Both the position numbers and the translations under genes were made by a program. Below, piece after piece: positions 33,447 to 41,278 of a stretch of DNA of 64,000 bases. A model generated the notes under the pieces. That model was not told where the DNA came from and did no database searches. It worked only from the letters and a program-made list of their open reading frames with translations. Numbering within the stretch: position 1 is the first letter of the stretch; each line of letters begins with the position of its first letter. This stretch comes from Streptomyces sp. T39 (GTDB lineage: Bacteria > Actinomycetota > Actinomycetes > Streptomycetales > Streptomycetaceae), in assembly GCF_008042045.1 (NCBI RefSeq), contig NZ_RDBP01000012.1, forward strand, positions 1,714,796 through 1,778,795, written 5' to 3'.

Positions 33447-34210
33447 CGGACGGCCTCCGTCGGGGCGTACGGCGCGGTGCGGGTGGCGGCGAGGATCTGG
33501 GCGAGGTGGAGCGTGCGGGTGCCGGCCTTGATGCGGGACAGGCCGCCGCCGATGTGCATCAGGCAGGAGGAGTCGCCCGCGGTGCAGACATCGGCGCCGG
33601 TGGCGGTCACGTGGCGCATCTTGTCCCGCAGCATCGCGGCCGAGGTGCCGGCGTTCTTGAGCGCGAACGTCCCGCCGAAGCCGCAGCAGGAGTCGGCCTG
33701 TCCCAGCTCGACCAGGTCGATCCCCTCCACGGCCCGCAGCAGCCGCAGCGGCTTGTCGCCGACCCGCAGCATCCGCAGGGAGTGGCAGGTGGGGTGGTAG
33801 GTGACCCGGTGCGGGAAGTACGCGCCGACGTCCGTCACGCCGAGGACGTCCACGAGCAGCTCGGAGAGCTCGTACGTCTTGGCCTTGACCCCGGCGACCG
33901 CGCTGCGCAGCGCCGGGTCGCCGTAGCGTTCGGCGACGATCTCGTGCTGGTGGCGCACGGACCCGGCGCAGGAGCCCGAGGGCATGACGACCGCGTCGAG
34001 CGAGCCGTCGCCGAACGTGTCGGCGAAGTTGCGCACCAGGGGGACCGGTTCGCGCTGGTAGCCGGTGTTGACGTGCATCTGGCCGCAGCAGGTCTGCTCC
34101 GGCGGGAACACCACCTCGTGGCCGAGCCGGGCCAGGAGGAGAGCGGTCGCCCGCACCGCGTCGGGGAAGAGGGTGTCCCCGAGGCAGGTGGCGAAGAGTC
34201 CGATACGCAT
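33443..34210 (-). CDS. lutA: Lactate utilisation iron-sulfur oxidoreductase subunit A
   Basis: A 255-residue protein with two cysteine-rich CCG domains, as in the non-cofactor half of glycolate and lactate oxidases. The first includes ATCLGDTLFPDA and PEQTCCGQMHVNTGY. The second includes YHPTCHSLRML and ADSCCGFGGTFALKN. I chose the ATG at 34210 (MRIGLFATCLGD), preceded by GGAGACC. It is the promoter-proximal gene of lutABC. Upstream, a 19-bp operator covers its -10 box, so GntR repression released by lactate is expected. Confidence 0.94.
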   Translation of the reverse strand: MRIGLFATCLGDTLFPDAVRATALLLARLGHEVVFPPEQTCCGQMHVNTGYQREPVPLVRNFADTFGDGSLDAVVMPSGSCAGSVRHQHEIVAERYGDPALRSAVAGVKAKTYELSELLVDVLGVTDVGAYFPHRVTYHPTCHSLRMLRVGDKPLRLLRAVEGIDLVELGQADSCCGFGGTFALKNAGTSAAMLRDKMRHVTATGADVCTAGDSSCLMHIGGGLSRIKAGTRTLHLAQILAATRTAPYAPTEAVR

Positions 34211-34228
34211 GGCGGGTCTCCACGAGAA

Positions 34229-34296
34229 AGTATGGTCCGACCATACTAGTGACGGGCCAGTGAATCGCAAGGACATTCCGCTTTGTGGTCGGACCT
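34229..34296 (-). promoter_or_regulatory. lutABC promoter with two GntR/LldR-type operators
   Basis: Read on the minus strand, TTGCGA (complement of 34265-34270) lies 16 bp from TAGTAT (complement of 34243-34248), a good -35/-10 pair. The perfect 19-bp palindrome AGTATGGTCCGACCATACT (34229-34247) covers the -10 box. A second site, TGGTCGGACCT (34286-34296), lies upstream of the -35. TGGTCnGACCA is the core known for FadR-subfamily lactate repressors, and such a gene is next door. Confidence 0.8.
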
Positions 34297-34364
34297 TTCA
34301 CTGCCGTGGGGTGCTGTTCCGGCCCCCGAAGAGGGGGCCGGGGACGCCGAGGGTCCGGGCGGGG

Positions 34365-35099
34365 TCAGTCCGCGGCCGGCGGGTCCGCCACCAGCCCGCC
34401 GTGGAAGCCGCGGATGTGGCGTTCCGCGAGGGCCGCGGCCCCGGCGCCCTCGCCGGCGCGCACCAGGCGCAGCAGCTCCGCGTGCTCGGCGGCGAGCGCC
34501 GACGCGGCGGCGGGCCAGTCCTCCGCCGCCTCCAGGGCGCGCAGGATCAGCGGCCGCACGGACTCCCGCACCGCTGACGTGAGCGTGGAGGTGAGCTGGT
34601 TGCCGGAGGCACGGGCGACCAGCACATGGAAGCGGGTGTCCAGGTCGTTGAACTGCTCGACGTCGATCCCCGGGCGCTCCATGGCCGTCACCAGGGCCCC
34701 GAGCTCCTCCCACTGCTCCTCGGAGGCGTTGCCCGCGGCCGCCTCGAAGCTGGAGCGCTCCAGGACGACGCGGGCCTCCAGCATGTCCTGGAGCGTGTAG
34801 CTGCCGAGCGCGAAGTGCAGACGCAGCAGCCTGCCGAGGGCGTCGTCCGGGTTGCGGACCATCCGGGCCCCGGAGTCGGGCCCGCGGCCCGCCTGCGCCG
34901 ACAGCACGCCGATGGTCTCCAGCACCCGCAGGGCCTCGCGCAGCGCGGAGCGGCTGACGCCGAGGACGGGGGCCAGCTCCCGCTCCGGGGGGAGGCGGTC
35001 GCCGGCCTTGAGCTCACCGGAGAGCACCCGCTCCTCGATGCTCTCCAGGACCAGTTCGTGCGTGCGGGGCTGCCGCACGGGGTGCCATTCGGCGGCCAT
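34365..35099 (-). CDS. FadR-subfamily GntR regulator of lactate utilisation
   Basis: A 244-residue repressor. Residues 12-80 are the GntR winged helix (LVLESIEERVLSGELKAGDR, PVLGVSRSALREALRVLET). Residues 95-230 form the helical FCD ligand-binding domain (LEARVVLERSSFEAAAGNAS, DTRFHVLVARASGNQLT, AEHAELLRLVRAGEGAGAAA). FCD proteins commonly bind metal and a carboxylate. The gene is upstream of lutABC on the same strand and the operators it should bind appear both at the lut promoter and near its own. L-lactate as ligand is inferred. The start at 35099 is preceded by GGGAG. Confidence 0.9.
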   Translation of the reverse strand: MAAEWHPVRQPRTHELVLESIEERVLSGELKAGDRLPPERELAPVLGVSRSALREALRVLETIGVLSAQAGRGPDSGARMVRNPDDALGRLLRLHFALGSYTLQDMLEARVVLERSSFEAAAGNASEEQWEELGALVTAMERPGIDVEQFNDLDTRFHVLVARASGNQLTSTLTSAVRESVRPLILRALEAAEDWPAAASALAAEHAELLRLVRAGEGAGAAALAERHIRGFHGGLVADPPAAD

Positions 35100-35177
35100 C
35101 CGTAACTCCCGGCTCGGTCGGTGGGCGGCGCCCGGAGGTGTGCCCGGAACGGGCAGAACTATGTCACACACCCCTAA

Positions 35178-35187
35178 TGGTCCGACC
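35178..35187. promoter_or_regulatory. Operator-like site upstream of the GntR gene
   Basis: TGGTCCGACC lies 79-88 bp upstream of the GntR start and matches the core of the lut operators at 9 or 10 positions. It suggests autoregulation. The rest of 35100-35344 holds no gene I can support. Confidence 0.5.
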
Positions 35188-35344
35188 GCAGACGGAACGG
35201 CGCAGGACCGCGGTCTCCGAGGAGTCGGCGGCCCTGCATCGTGGGTGTCCCGGTGCGGGCGGTGCGGCGCCGGGTGTCCCGGTGCGGGCGCGCGCCGCCG
35301 GCCCTTCGGCCGGGGCTGCCGCCACCCGTCGTACGCGTCCGGCG

Positions 35345-35809
35345 TCAGGAGGTCGGCAGGGCCGTGGGCAGGCCCTCCGGCAGGCTCGCGCCGTCGTTCT
35401 TCTTCAGGGTGTCCTTCTTTCCGGCGTCCCAGGAGATGACCAGGGTCGTGCCGTCGTTGGACTCGATCGCGCCCATGGTGCGGTCGGTGTTCCCGTCCGC
35501 GCACTTCAGGGCCAGCATCGGGCTGCCGTGGTCCTCGACCTCGCCGGTGCAGGCATGGCCGTCGGCCAGCAGCGCCGCCTTGCCGTCCTTCACGGACAGC
35601 ACGACCGGCTTGGCGTCGGTGAGCCCGGCCCAGGTGCCTTCGACGTCGAGGGGCTTCTGCGTCTCGCCGCCCGTTCCGTCGCCGGAGGCGGTGGGGCTCG
35701 CCGACGCTTTGCCCTTGTCGCCTCCGTCGTCGCCGCCGGCGCATCCGGTCAGCGCGAGCACGGCGACGAGTCCGGCGGTCACGGCCGAGGTGCGTACGGG
35801 CTTGAGCAC
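35345..35809 (-). CDS. Small lipoprotein of unknown function
   Basis: A 154-residue exported lipoprotein. The signal peptide is MLKPVRTSAVTAGLVAVLAL with a good lipobox LTGC at 20-23, so the mature protein would start at that Cys. An Asp/Gly/Ser/Lys linker to about 50 is followed by a small beta-rich domain: GTWAGLTDAKPVVLSVKDGK, ALLADGHACTGEVEDHGSP and MGAIESNDGTTLVISWD. Two Cys in the domain (ACTGE, LKCADG) could form a disulfide. I recall similar single-domain lipoproteins in Streptomyces, without known function. It is probably monocistronic. Confidence 0.8.
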   Translation of the reverse strand: MLKPVRTSAVTAGLVAVLALTGCAGGDDGGDKGKASASPTASGDGTGGETQKPLDVEGTWAGLTDAKPVVLSVKDGKAALLADGHACTGEVEDHGSPMLALKCADGNTDRTMGAIESNDGTTLVISWDAGKKDTLKKNDGASLPEGLPTALPTS

Positions 35810-36073
35810 GTTTCTGTCCCCCTGATCGGTGTCACGACGGCGTCAAGCTACCAGGGCGCCGTGCGACGGCCCGGGGCGGAAGCCGTCGGGGACCCGCCGC
35901 CGGGTGCGCACCCCCGACTCCCGCCGGAGCCCCCGGGGTTGTCGCCGGTCGCCGCTGCTGCCGTCCGTGCCGGTCCGTACCCGGTTCGCTGAACAGACGG
36001 TCAGTTGCAGCCCGTACCCTGCGAGGAGCGCACACCATGCGGCGCGTGCCTGTAATCGTGGGGACACCGCCCG

Positions 36074-36131
36074 TGCACGTGCATCTGCAGGTGCATCCGC
36101 TCATGCATCGGTATATGAACACAGCTATGAT
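36074..36131 (+). promoter_or_regulatory. Hexameric TGCA array and -10 box upstream of the DUF397 gene
   Basis: TGCA occurs at 36074, 36080, 36086, 36092 and 36104, always in one 6-bp register (the unit at 36098 is degenerate). A good -10 box, TATGAT, lies at 36126-36131, so the array covers the -35 region and a bound protein would block polymerase. The start of the DUF397 gene is 44 bases further on. A second array in the same cluster lies at 37075. The rest of the 365-bp gap 35810-36174 has no gene. Confidence 0.6.
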
Positions 36132-36174
36132 CCGAGCCAGTTGACACCTGCACCTTGCACCCCGGGAGCGACTT

Positions 36175-36411
36175 GTGCACCACGTGTACAACGGCATGAC
36201 GGCCACGGAGCTTCAGGGAGTTGTCTGGCAGAAGAGCCGGCACAGCAACTCCCAGGGCTCCTGCGTGGAGTTCGCCAAGCTGCCCGGTGGTGATGTGGCG
36301 ATGCGCAACTCGCGGCATCCCGAAGGCCCCGCTCTGGTGTACACGCCCGCGGAGATAGAAGCGTTGCTTCTCGGCGTCAAGGACGGGGAGTTCGACCACC
36401 TGGTGGCATGA
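36175..36411 (+). CDS. DUF397 protein (BldB/WhiJ-cluster small partner)
   Basis: A 78-residue cytosolic protein of the DUF397 family, with the conserved WQKSRHSNSQGSCVEFAKLP block and the MRNSRHPEGPALVYTPAEIE block. Such proteins occur beside XRE/DUF5753 regulators in many Streptomyces and several influence development. The GTG at 36175 has GGGAG seven bases upstream; an ATG at 36196 would also fit. With the divergent ATPase at 36482-36982 and the XRE regulator at 37318 it makes a typical three-gene set. The TGCA array upstream suggests repression. Confidence 0.88.
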   Translation: MHHVYNGMTATELQGVVWQKSRHSNSQGSCVEFAKLPGGDVAMRNSRHPEGPALVYTPAEIEALLLGVKDGEFDHLVA

Positions 36412-36420
36412 CGCACCGAA

Positions 36421-36442
36421 GGCCGCGCCGGCCGGCGCGGCC
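36421..36442. terminator. 22-bp perfect palindrome between convergent genes
   Basis: A perfect 22-bp palindrome, half-sequence GGCCGCGCCGG, lies ten bases after the DUF397 stop and 40 before the end of the convergent ATPase gene. As RNA it would fold to a long GC stem with little or no loop. It most likely acts as a bidirectional terminator. Confidence 0.5.
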
Positions 36443-36481
36443 TGTCCCGTGACGTGTTTCCGGAGCGTGGGCCCGGGGGTC

Positions 36482-36982
36482 TCAGCCCAGCCGGAACAGT
36501 GCCCAGACCACCTTGCCGCGCAGCGACCCGGCGAGCGGGTGCCAGCCCCACCCGTCGCTGAAGGAGTCGACGAGGAAGAGGCCGCGCCCCGACTCGGCCG
36601 CGAAGTCCTCCTCGGACTCGCGCTCGGCGGGTCCGTCGTGACTGGGGTCGCGGACCGCGCACACCAGCCGGCTCTTCCAGCGCATCAGATGCAGCCGCAC
36701 CGGCGGTTCGTGGACGGGCGGGTGCGCGGTGACGGGTGTCTCGTCGGGGAGCGCGTGGCGCAGCGCGTTGGTGACGAGCTCCGAGACCACGAGGGAGACG
36801 TCGTCGAAGCGGTGGCCGAGTTCCCACTGGCCGAGCGTGCTCCGGGTGAACTGCCGTGCCCCGCGCACCGCTTCGAAGCGGGCGGGCAGGGCGCAGGAGG
36901 CGGAGCTGGAGACGGCGGCGGGATCGATCGGCGGAAGGCCCTGCCTTAACGGCTCGAGCATGGTCGATCCATTCGTCCCCAT
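36482..36982 (-). CDS. Anti-sigma-type ATP-binding protein (HATPase_c)
   Basis: A 166-residue protein with a single HATPase_c domain of the RsbW/SpoIIAB kind. The N box is VVSELVTNALRHALPDETPV, followed by the ATP-lid region VCAVRDPSHDGP and the GRGLFLVDSFSDGWGW motif (G1 box). In WhiJ-type clusters such a protein goes with DUF397 and an XRE regulator. It may bind or phosphorylate a partner, but no anti-anti-sigma factor is adjacent. I chose the ATG at 36982, with GGGAG eight bases upstream. A weak TAGCTT -10 box lies on the minus strand near 37012. Confidence 0.88.
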   Translation of the reverse strand: MGTNGSTMLEPLRQGLPPIDPAAVSSSASCALPARFEAVRGARQFTRSTLGQWELGHRFDDVSLVVSELVTNALRHALPDETPVTAHPPVHEPPVRLHLMRWKSRLVCAVRDPSHDGPAERESEEDFAAESGRGLFLVDSFSDGWGWHPLAGSLRGKVVWALFRLG

Positions 36983-37074
36983 GCGAGGCACTCCCGGGAA
37001 TCGCGGCTGTGAAGCTACAACACGAACGAGCACGCAGGTGCGCGGGGCCCATGCTTCCCAATGCCTACGGCAGA

Positions 37075-37098
37075 TGCAAGGGCAGATGCACGTGCACG
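37075..37098. promoter_or_regulatory. Second hexameric TGCA array, between the ATPase and XRE genes
   Basis: TGCA occurs at 37075, 37087 and 37093, in the same 6-bp register as in the array at 36074. Units are TGCAAG, GGCAGA, TGCACG and TGCACG. It lies in the 335-bp divergent region 36983-37317 that serves the ATPase (minus) and the XRE gene (plus). No gene is visible in the rest of that gap. Confidence 0.55.
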
Positions 37099-37317
37099 CG
37101 CCTGACCTGTCCCTGCCCGTGCCGTTTCTTGCTCATTTCTTCCGCGATTCTCTTTCGTGCCGCGTTCAACTTCTGGCCAAGAAGCTCTCGTTTCTGTAAT
37201 CGGATGAGTACGGGGTGAAGCGTTTGGTGGCAGAATCCGGCTCTTGGGGTTCGGGGGGACCTCGGGGACGATCGGTGCACGACTGCATGGCGCAGAGAGA
37301 TGGGGAGGGTTCGGGTC

Positions 37318-38229
37318 GTGGCGGCAGGAGAGACGGCTGAGTCAGCCGGGTCATGGGGGTACCCCCGCCCGGACGGTCCGGGCGGAGGCTCGGTGGTGCG
37401 GCGCATCCTGCTGGGCTCGCAGCTGAGAAGGCTGAGGGAGTCCCGCGGCATCACCCGCGAGGCGGCCGGGTACTCCATCCGCGCGTCCGAATCCAAGATC
37501 AGCCGTATGGAGTTGGGCCGGGTGAGCTTCAAGGCGCGTGATGTCGAGGATCTGCTCACCCTCTACGGAGTGGCCGACGACGCCGAGCGCGGCTCGCTGC
37601 TCGGTCTCGCCAAGGAGGCGAACGTCGCCGGGTGGTGGCACAGCTTCGGCGATGTGCTGCCCGGCTGGTTCCAGACGTACATCGGCCTCGAAGGCGCCGC
37701 CTCCCTGATCCGCATCTACGAGGTGCAGTTCGTGCACGGGCTGCTCCAGACCGAGTCGTACGCCCACGCCGTCGTCGTCCGCGGCATGCCCGACGCGCCG
37801 GCCGCCGAGATCGACAAGCGGGTCGCCCTGCGCCTCGAACGCCAGAAGGCCCTCGTCTCCGAGAACGCGCCGCGGCTCCATGTCGTCCTCGACGAGGCCG
37901 CGCTGCGCAGGCCCTACGGCGACCGGTCCGTGATGCAGGACCAGCTCCGGCACCTCATCGAGGTCTCCGAGCACCCGAACATCACCCTGCAGGTGATGCC
38001 GTTCAGCTTCGGCGGCCACGCGGGCGAGAGCGGCGCCTTCACGATGCTGCGCTTCCCCGAGTCCGACCTCTCGGACATCGTCTACCTGGAGCAGCTCACC
38101 AGCGCCCTCTACCTCGACAAGCGCGAGGAGGTGGCCCTGTACGAGAGGGTGATGGGGCGGCTCTGCGAGGACAGTCCCGACCCGGCCGGGACCAGGGACC
38201 TGCTGCGCGGCCTCCTCCAGCTCATCTGA
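37318..38229 (+). CDS. XRE-family regulator with DUF5753 (WhiJ-like)
   Basis: A 303-residue regulator. Residues 20-90 form a helix-turn-helix (GSQLRRLRESRGITREAAGY, SIRASESKISRMELGRVSF). Residues 100-300 are the DUF5753 ligand-like domain, with ANVAGWWHSFGDVLPGWFQT, YEVQFVHGLLQTESYAHAVV and the conserved RQKALVSENAPRLHVVLDEA. The GTG at 37318 has GGGGAGGG eight bases upstream; an ATG at 37300 is possible. Together with the DUF397 and ATPase genes it matches the WhiJ/BldB-type set that influences Streptomyces development. It is the natural candidate to bind the TGCA arrays. Confidence 0.9.
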   Translation: MAAGETAESAGSWGYPRPDGPGGGSVVRRILLGSQLRRLRESRGITREAAGYSIRASESKISRMELGRVSFKARDVEDLLTLYGVADDAERGSLLGLAKEANVAGWWHSFGDVLPGWFQTYIGLEGAASLIRIYEVQFVHGLLQTESYAHAVVVRGMPDAPAAEIDKRVALRLERQKALVSENAPRLHVVLDEAALRRPYGDRSVMQDQLRHLIEVSEHPNITLQVMPFSFGGHAGESGAFTMLRFPESDLSDIVYLEQLTSALYLDKREEVALYERVMGRLCEDSPDPAGTRDLLRGLLQLI

Positions 38230-38338
38230 CACCTCCAACTCGGCTGAAACGTCAGTACGATGACGCCACATCAGATACGCGTCAGCCAGCTGTGCCCGCG
38301 CCGGCCACCGCCGCATTCGCCCATGGAGCAGTGATCGC

Positions 38339-39796
38339 ATGTCCTTCTTCACCGAACTGGCACTTCAGTACATAGACGGCGAGTGGAAGCCCGGCAGCGG
38401 CTCCTGGGACATCATCGACTTCAACCCGTACGACGGGGAGAAGCTCGCGTCCATCACCGTCGCCACCGCGGCCGAGGTCGACCAGGCGTACCGCGCCGCG
38501 GAGCGCGCCCAGGAGCCGTGGGCCGAGACCAACCCGTACACCCGCCGGCTGGTGTTCGAGAAAGCCCTGCGCATCATCGAGGACCGCGAGCAGGAGATCG
38601 CCGGGGCGATCGTCGCGGAGCTCGGCGGCACGCATCTGAAGGCCGCCTTCGAGCTGCATCTGGCCAAGGAGTTCCTGCGCGAGGCGATCCAGCTGGCGCT
38701 CCGGCCCGAGGGGCGCATCCTGCCCTCGCCCGTCGACGGCAAGGAGAACCGGGTCTACCGGGTCCCGGTCGGCGTGGTGGGCGTGATCAGCCCGTTCAAC
38801 TTCCCCTTCCTGCTGTCGATCAAGTCCGTCGCCCCGGCCCTCGCGCTCGGCAACGCGGTGGTGCTGAAGCCGCACCAGAACACGCCCGTCTGCGGCGGCT
38901 CCCTCGTCGCCAAGGTCTTCGAGGACGCGGGGCTCCCGCCCGGCCTGCTGAACGTGGTCGTCACCGACATCGCCGAGATAGGCGACGCCCTCCTGGAGCA
39001 CCCGGTCCCGAAGGCGATCTCCTTCACCGGGTCCGACAAGGTGGGCCGCCATGTCGCGACCGTCTGCGCGGCCAACTTCAAGCACGCCATCCTCGAACTC
39101 GGCGGCAACAGCGCCCTGATCGTGCTCGACGACGCCGACGTCGACTACGCCGTCGACGCGGCCGTCTTCAGCCGCTTCGTGCACCAGGGGCAGGTCTGCA
39201 TGGCCGCCAACCGCATCCTCGTCGACCGCTCGGTGGAGGCGCAGTTCACCGAGAAGTTCGTCGCCAAGGTGCGGACGCTGAAGGTCGGCGACCCCTCGGA
39301 CCCGGCCACCCACATCGGTCCGCTGATCAACTCCTCCCAGGCCGAGGCGGTCTCCTCGCTGGTGGAGCAGACGGTCCAAGCGGGCGCGACCGCCCTGGTG
39401 CACGGCACGACCGAGGGCAACCTGGTGGCTCCCTCGGTGCTCACCGGGATCCCGGCCGGCTCGCCCGTGCTCACCCAGGAGATCTTCGGCCCGGTGGCGC
39501 TGGTCATCCCGTTCGACGGCGAGGACGAGGCCGTGCGGATCGCCAACGACACCCCCTACGGCCTCAGCGGGGCCGTGCACACGGCGGACGTCGAGCGCGG
39601 CGTCCGGATCGCCAAGCGGGTCCGCACCGGCATGATCCACATCAACGACGGCACGGTCCACGACGAGCCGATCGTCCCCTTCGGCGGGGAGAAGCAGTCC
39701 GGTGTGGGCCGCCTGAACGGCGACGCGATGCTGGACGCCTTCACCACCCAGAAGTGGATCTCGGTCCAGCACGGCCGCTCGCGCTTCCCGTTCTGA
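38339..39796 (+). CDS. Aldehyde dehydrogenase family protein
   Basis: A 485-residue NAD(P)-dependent aldehyde dehydrogenase. The general base Glu lies in LELGGNSALIVLDD (about 254) and the catalytic Cys in HQGQVCMAAN (about 286). Coenzyme-binding motifs include SPFNFPFLLSIKSVAPALAL and FTGSDKVGRH. The late EIFGPVALVIPFDGEDEAVR and FGGEKQSGVGR are also present. The sequence is closest in feel to the vanillin or benzaldehyde dehydrogenase group, but the substrate cannot be settled. Length is normal. A hairpin follows at 39857. Confidence 0.93.
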   Translation: MSFFTELALQYIDGEWKPGSGSWDIIDFNPYDGEKLASITVATAAEVDQAYRAAERAQEPWAETNPYTRRLVFEKALRIIEDREQEIAGAIVAELGGTHLKAAFELHLAKEFLREAIQLALRPEGRILPSPVDGKENRVYRVPVGVVGVISPFNFPFLLSIKSVAPALALGNAVVLKPHQNTPVCGGSLVAKVFEDAGLPPGLLNVVVTDIAEIGDALLEHPVPKAISFTGSDKVGRHVATVCAANFKHAILELGGNSALIVLDDADVDYAVDAAVFSRFVHQGQVCMAANRILVDRSVEAQFTEKFVAKVRTLKVGDPSDPATHIGPLINSSQAEAVSSLVEQTVQAGATALVHGTTEGNLVAPSVLTGIPAGSPVLTQEIFGPVALVIPFDGEDEAVRIANDTPYGLSGAVHTADVERGVRIAKRVRTGMIHINDGTVHDEPIVPFGGEKQSGVGRLNGDAMLDAFTTQKWISVQHGRSRFPF

Positions 39797-39856
39797 CCGC
39801 CGGGCCGTCCGCGGGGCCGCGTGCCGTGGCCCTTCGCCGACACGTGGGGCGCCCAG

Positions 39857-39891
39857 GGACCCTTGAGGACAGAAGTCGTCCTCAAGGGTCC
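39857..39891. terminator. 14-bp perfect inverted repeat after the aldehyde dehydrogenase
   Basis: GGACCCTTGAGGAC (39857-39870) pairs perfectly with GTCCTCAAGGGTCC (39878-39891), loop of seven. It follows the dehydrogenase stop by 60 bases. A TAGCGT -10-like box begins directly after it at 39893, so the repeat may instead be an operator for the DinB gene at 39947. Confidence 0.55.
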
Positions 39892-39946
39892 GTAGCGTGT
39901 GGGGTGTGGGAAGGGAGGCCCTTCCCCCGACCGGAAGGCGGACATC

Positions 39947-40492
39947 ATGGTCACTCACGTTCCCTCGGAGGCGCACGGTGACGAGCGCGGCGCGCTGATC
40001 TCCTTCGTCGAGGCGCAGCGCGGTGCCCTCCGGCGTTCGGTGCTCGGCCTGACCGAGGAGCAGGCCGCGAGCCGTCCGAGCGCCAGCGAGCTCTCCCTCT
40101 CCGGTCTGCTCAAGCACGTCGCGGAGACGGAGCTGAACTGGCTGCGGATGGCGCAGCGGAAGCCGAACGAGAGGGCGCGGACCCAGGAGACCTGGGGCGA
40201 CAGCTTCCGTCTCGTGGACGGCGAGTCGATCCCGGACGTGCTGGCGTTCTGGGAATCCGTCGCCCGGGAGACCGAGGAGTTCGTCCGCTCGGTGCCGAGC
40301 CTGGACGACACCTTCCCGCTGCCCGAGGCGCCGTGGTTCCCGAAGGACGGCGAGGTGTCGATGCGCTGGCTGATGCTGCACCTGGTCGAGGAGATCGGGC
40401 GGCACGCGGGCCACGCGGACATCATCCGGGAATCGCTCGACGGCAAGGGCGCGTTCGACCTGGTCGCCATGGAGGGCGCCGCCGGCCGGTGA
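39947..40492 (+). CDS. DinB/DUF664-family protein
   Basis: A 181-residue four-helix-bundle protein. Three conserved His residues expected for metal binding are visible: LLKHVAETELNW, WLMLHLVEEIGRHAGHAD. This is the DUF664 pattern with HxxE and HxxxHxxD-like spacing. Members are probably metal-dependent thiol transferases linked to mycothiol, but the reaction is not known here. I chose the ATG at 39947 with GGAAGG upstream. It is convergent with the glyoxalase gene. Confidence 0.87.
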   Translation: MVTHVPSEAHGDERGALISFVEAQRGALRRSVLGLTEEQAASRPSASELSLSGLLKHVAETELNWLRMAQRKPNERARTQETWGDSFRLVDGESIPDVLAFWESVARETEEFVRSVPSLDDTFPLPEAPWFPKDGEVSMRWLMLHLVEEIGRHAGHADIIRESLDGKGAFDLVAMEGAAGR

Positions 40493-40500
40493 GGCGACGG

Positions 40501-40529
40501 CGTGGGCCCGGCGGTGTGCCGGGCCCACG
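40501..40529. terminator. 12-bp perfect hairpin between convergent DinB and glyoxalase genes
   Basis: CGTGGGCCCGGC (40501-40512), loop GGTGT, GCCGGGCCCACG (40518-40529). It stands in the 45-base convergent gap and probably terminates both genes. Confidence 0.65.
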
Positions 40530-40537
40530 CCCGCGGT

Positions 40538-41239
40538 TCAGCCCCGCAGGTCGCGCAGGCGTGCCAGCGCGTCCGCCGCCGCCTCCCGCTCCGGCCCGCT
40601 CAGCTCCACCTCGGCGGCCCGGTCCAGGGTGGCGGCGGCCAGCGCGTCGTCGCCGAGCCGCCCGGCGATGTCGCCCCGCAGCACCAGCAGCCGCAGCAGC
40701 TGCTCGGGGGTCGGCCGCGCGTCGTCGCGGGCGAGCGCCCGGTCGACGATCCTGGCGGCTCCCGGCAGATCCTCCTTGGAGTCCGCGAAGAGGTCGGCCA
40801 TGTGCAGCGCCTTCGCGAAGGTCTCCCGGGGGACGGGCGCGAGGCTCTTGTCCTCGGCGATCTCCTGTCCGACCCGCACGGAGTTCCCGCCGGGGTCGGA
40901 CATCAGGAACTGGCGCATCCCGTAGGACATGTCCTTCAGCGGGCCGATGCGCGGCAGGCCGCGCCGGGGGATCCGCCCGTACGCCTCCTTCAGGCCGCCG
41001 CGGAACGTCTCGTAGAGGGCGTCCACGTCGTCCGTGACGATGTAGACGCCGGAGTAGGAGCCGGCCGGCTCGTAGTCCTTCATGCCGAAGAACTGGAGTT
41101 CGACGGAGCCGCGCCGGACGGCCGCGTACGGGTAGGGGCTCTTCTGGAGGTAGGTCGTCTCGAAACCCAGGGCGGTGTAGAAATCGACGACCGGCTGGAT
41201 GGCCCGGCAGGGGAGGAGCGGGATGGTCTTCTCGGTCAT
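40538..41239 (-). CDS. VOC (glyoxalase/bleomycin-resistance) family protein
   Basis: A 233-residue protein. The first 125 residues form a VOC fold (LLPCRAIQPVVDFYTALGFE, GSVELQFFGMKDYEPAGSYS, MRQFLMSDPGGNSVRVGQE). A helical C-terminal region of about 100 residues, rich in Ala, Leu and Asp, follows and looks like TPR-type hairpins (PTPEQLLRLLVLRGDIAGRL). The extension is more than a VOC protein needs, so a dual role is possible. It is divergent from a PadR regulator, with a clear palindromic site between them, and is probably repressed by it. Confidence 0.85.
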   Translation of the reverse strand: MTEKTIPLLPCRAIQPVVDFYTALGFETTYLQKSPYPYAAVRRGSVELQFFGMKDYEPAGSYSGVYIVTDDVDALYETFRGGLKEAYGRIPRRGLPRIGPLKDMSYGMRQFLMSDPGGNSVRVGQEIAEDKSLAPVPRETFAKALHMADLFADSKEDLPGAARIVDRALARDDARPTPEQLLRLLVLRGDIAGRLGDDALAAATLDRAAEVELSGPEREAAADALARLRDLRG

Positions 41240-41248
41240 ACCGCTACC

Positions 41249-41266
41249 CTAGTCAAAGTTGAATAG
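41249..41266. promoter_or_regulatory. Palindromic operator between the PadR and glyoxalase genes
   Basis: The 18 bases follow CTA-N-TCAA-NN-TTGA-N-TAG with perfect dyad symmetry at all non-N positions. They lie in the 39-base divergent gap, so one bound PadR dimer could shut both genes. This sequence is specific to the pair and is not a known consensus to me. Confidence 0.65.
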
Positions 41267-41278
41267 AAGGGAACCGCG

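Noticed and set aside
36141..36146. TTGACA at 36141 as a -35 promoter box for the DUF397 gene.
   Set aside because: A -10 box at the right distance would fall in the ribosome-binding region; the TATGAT at 36126 with the TGCA array upstream is a better promoter.
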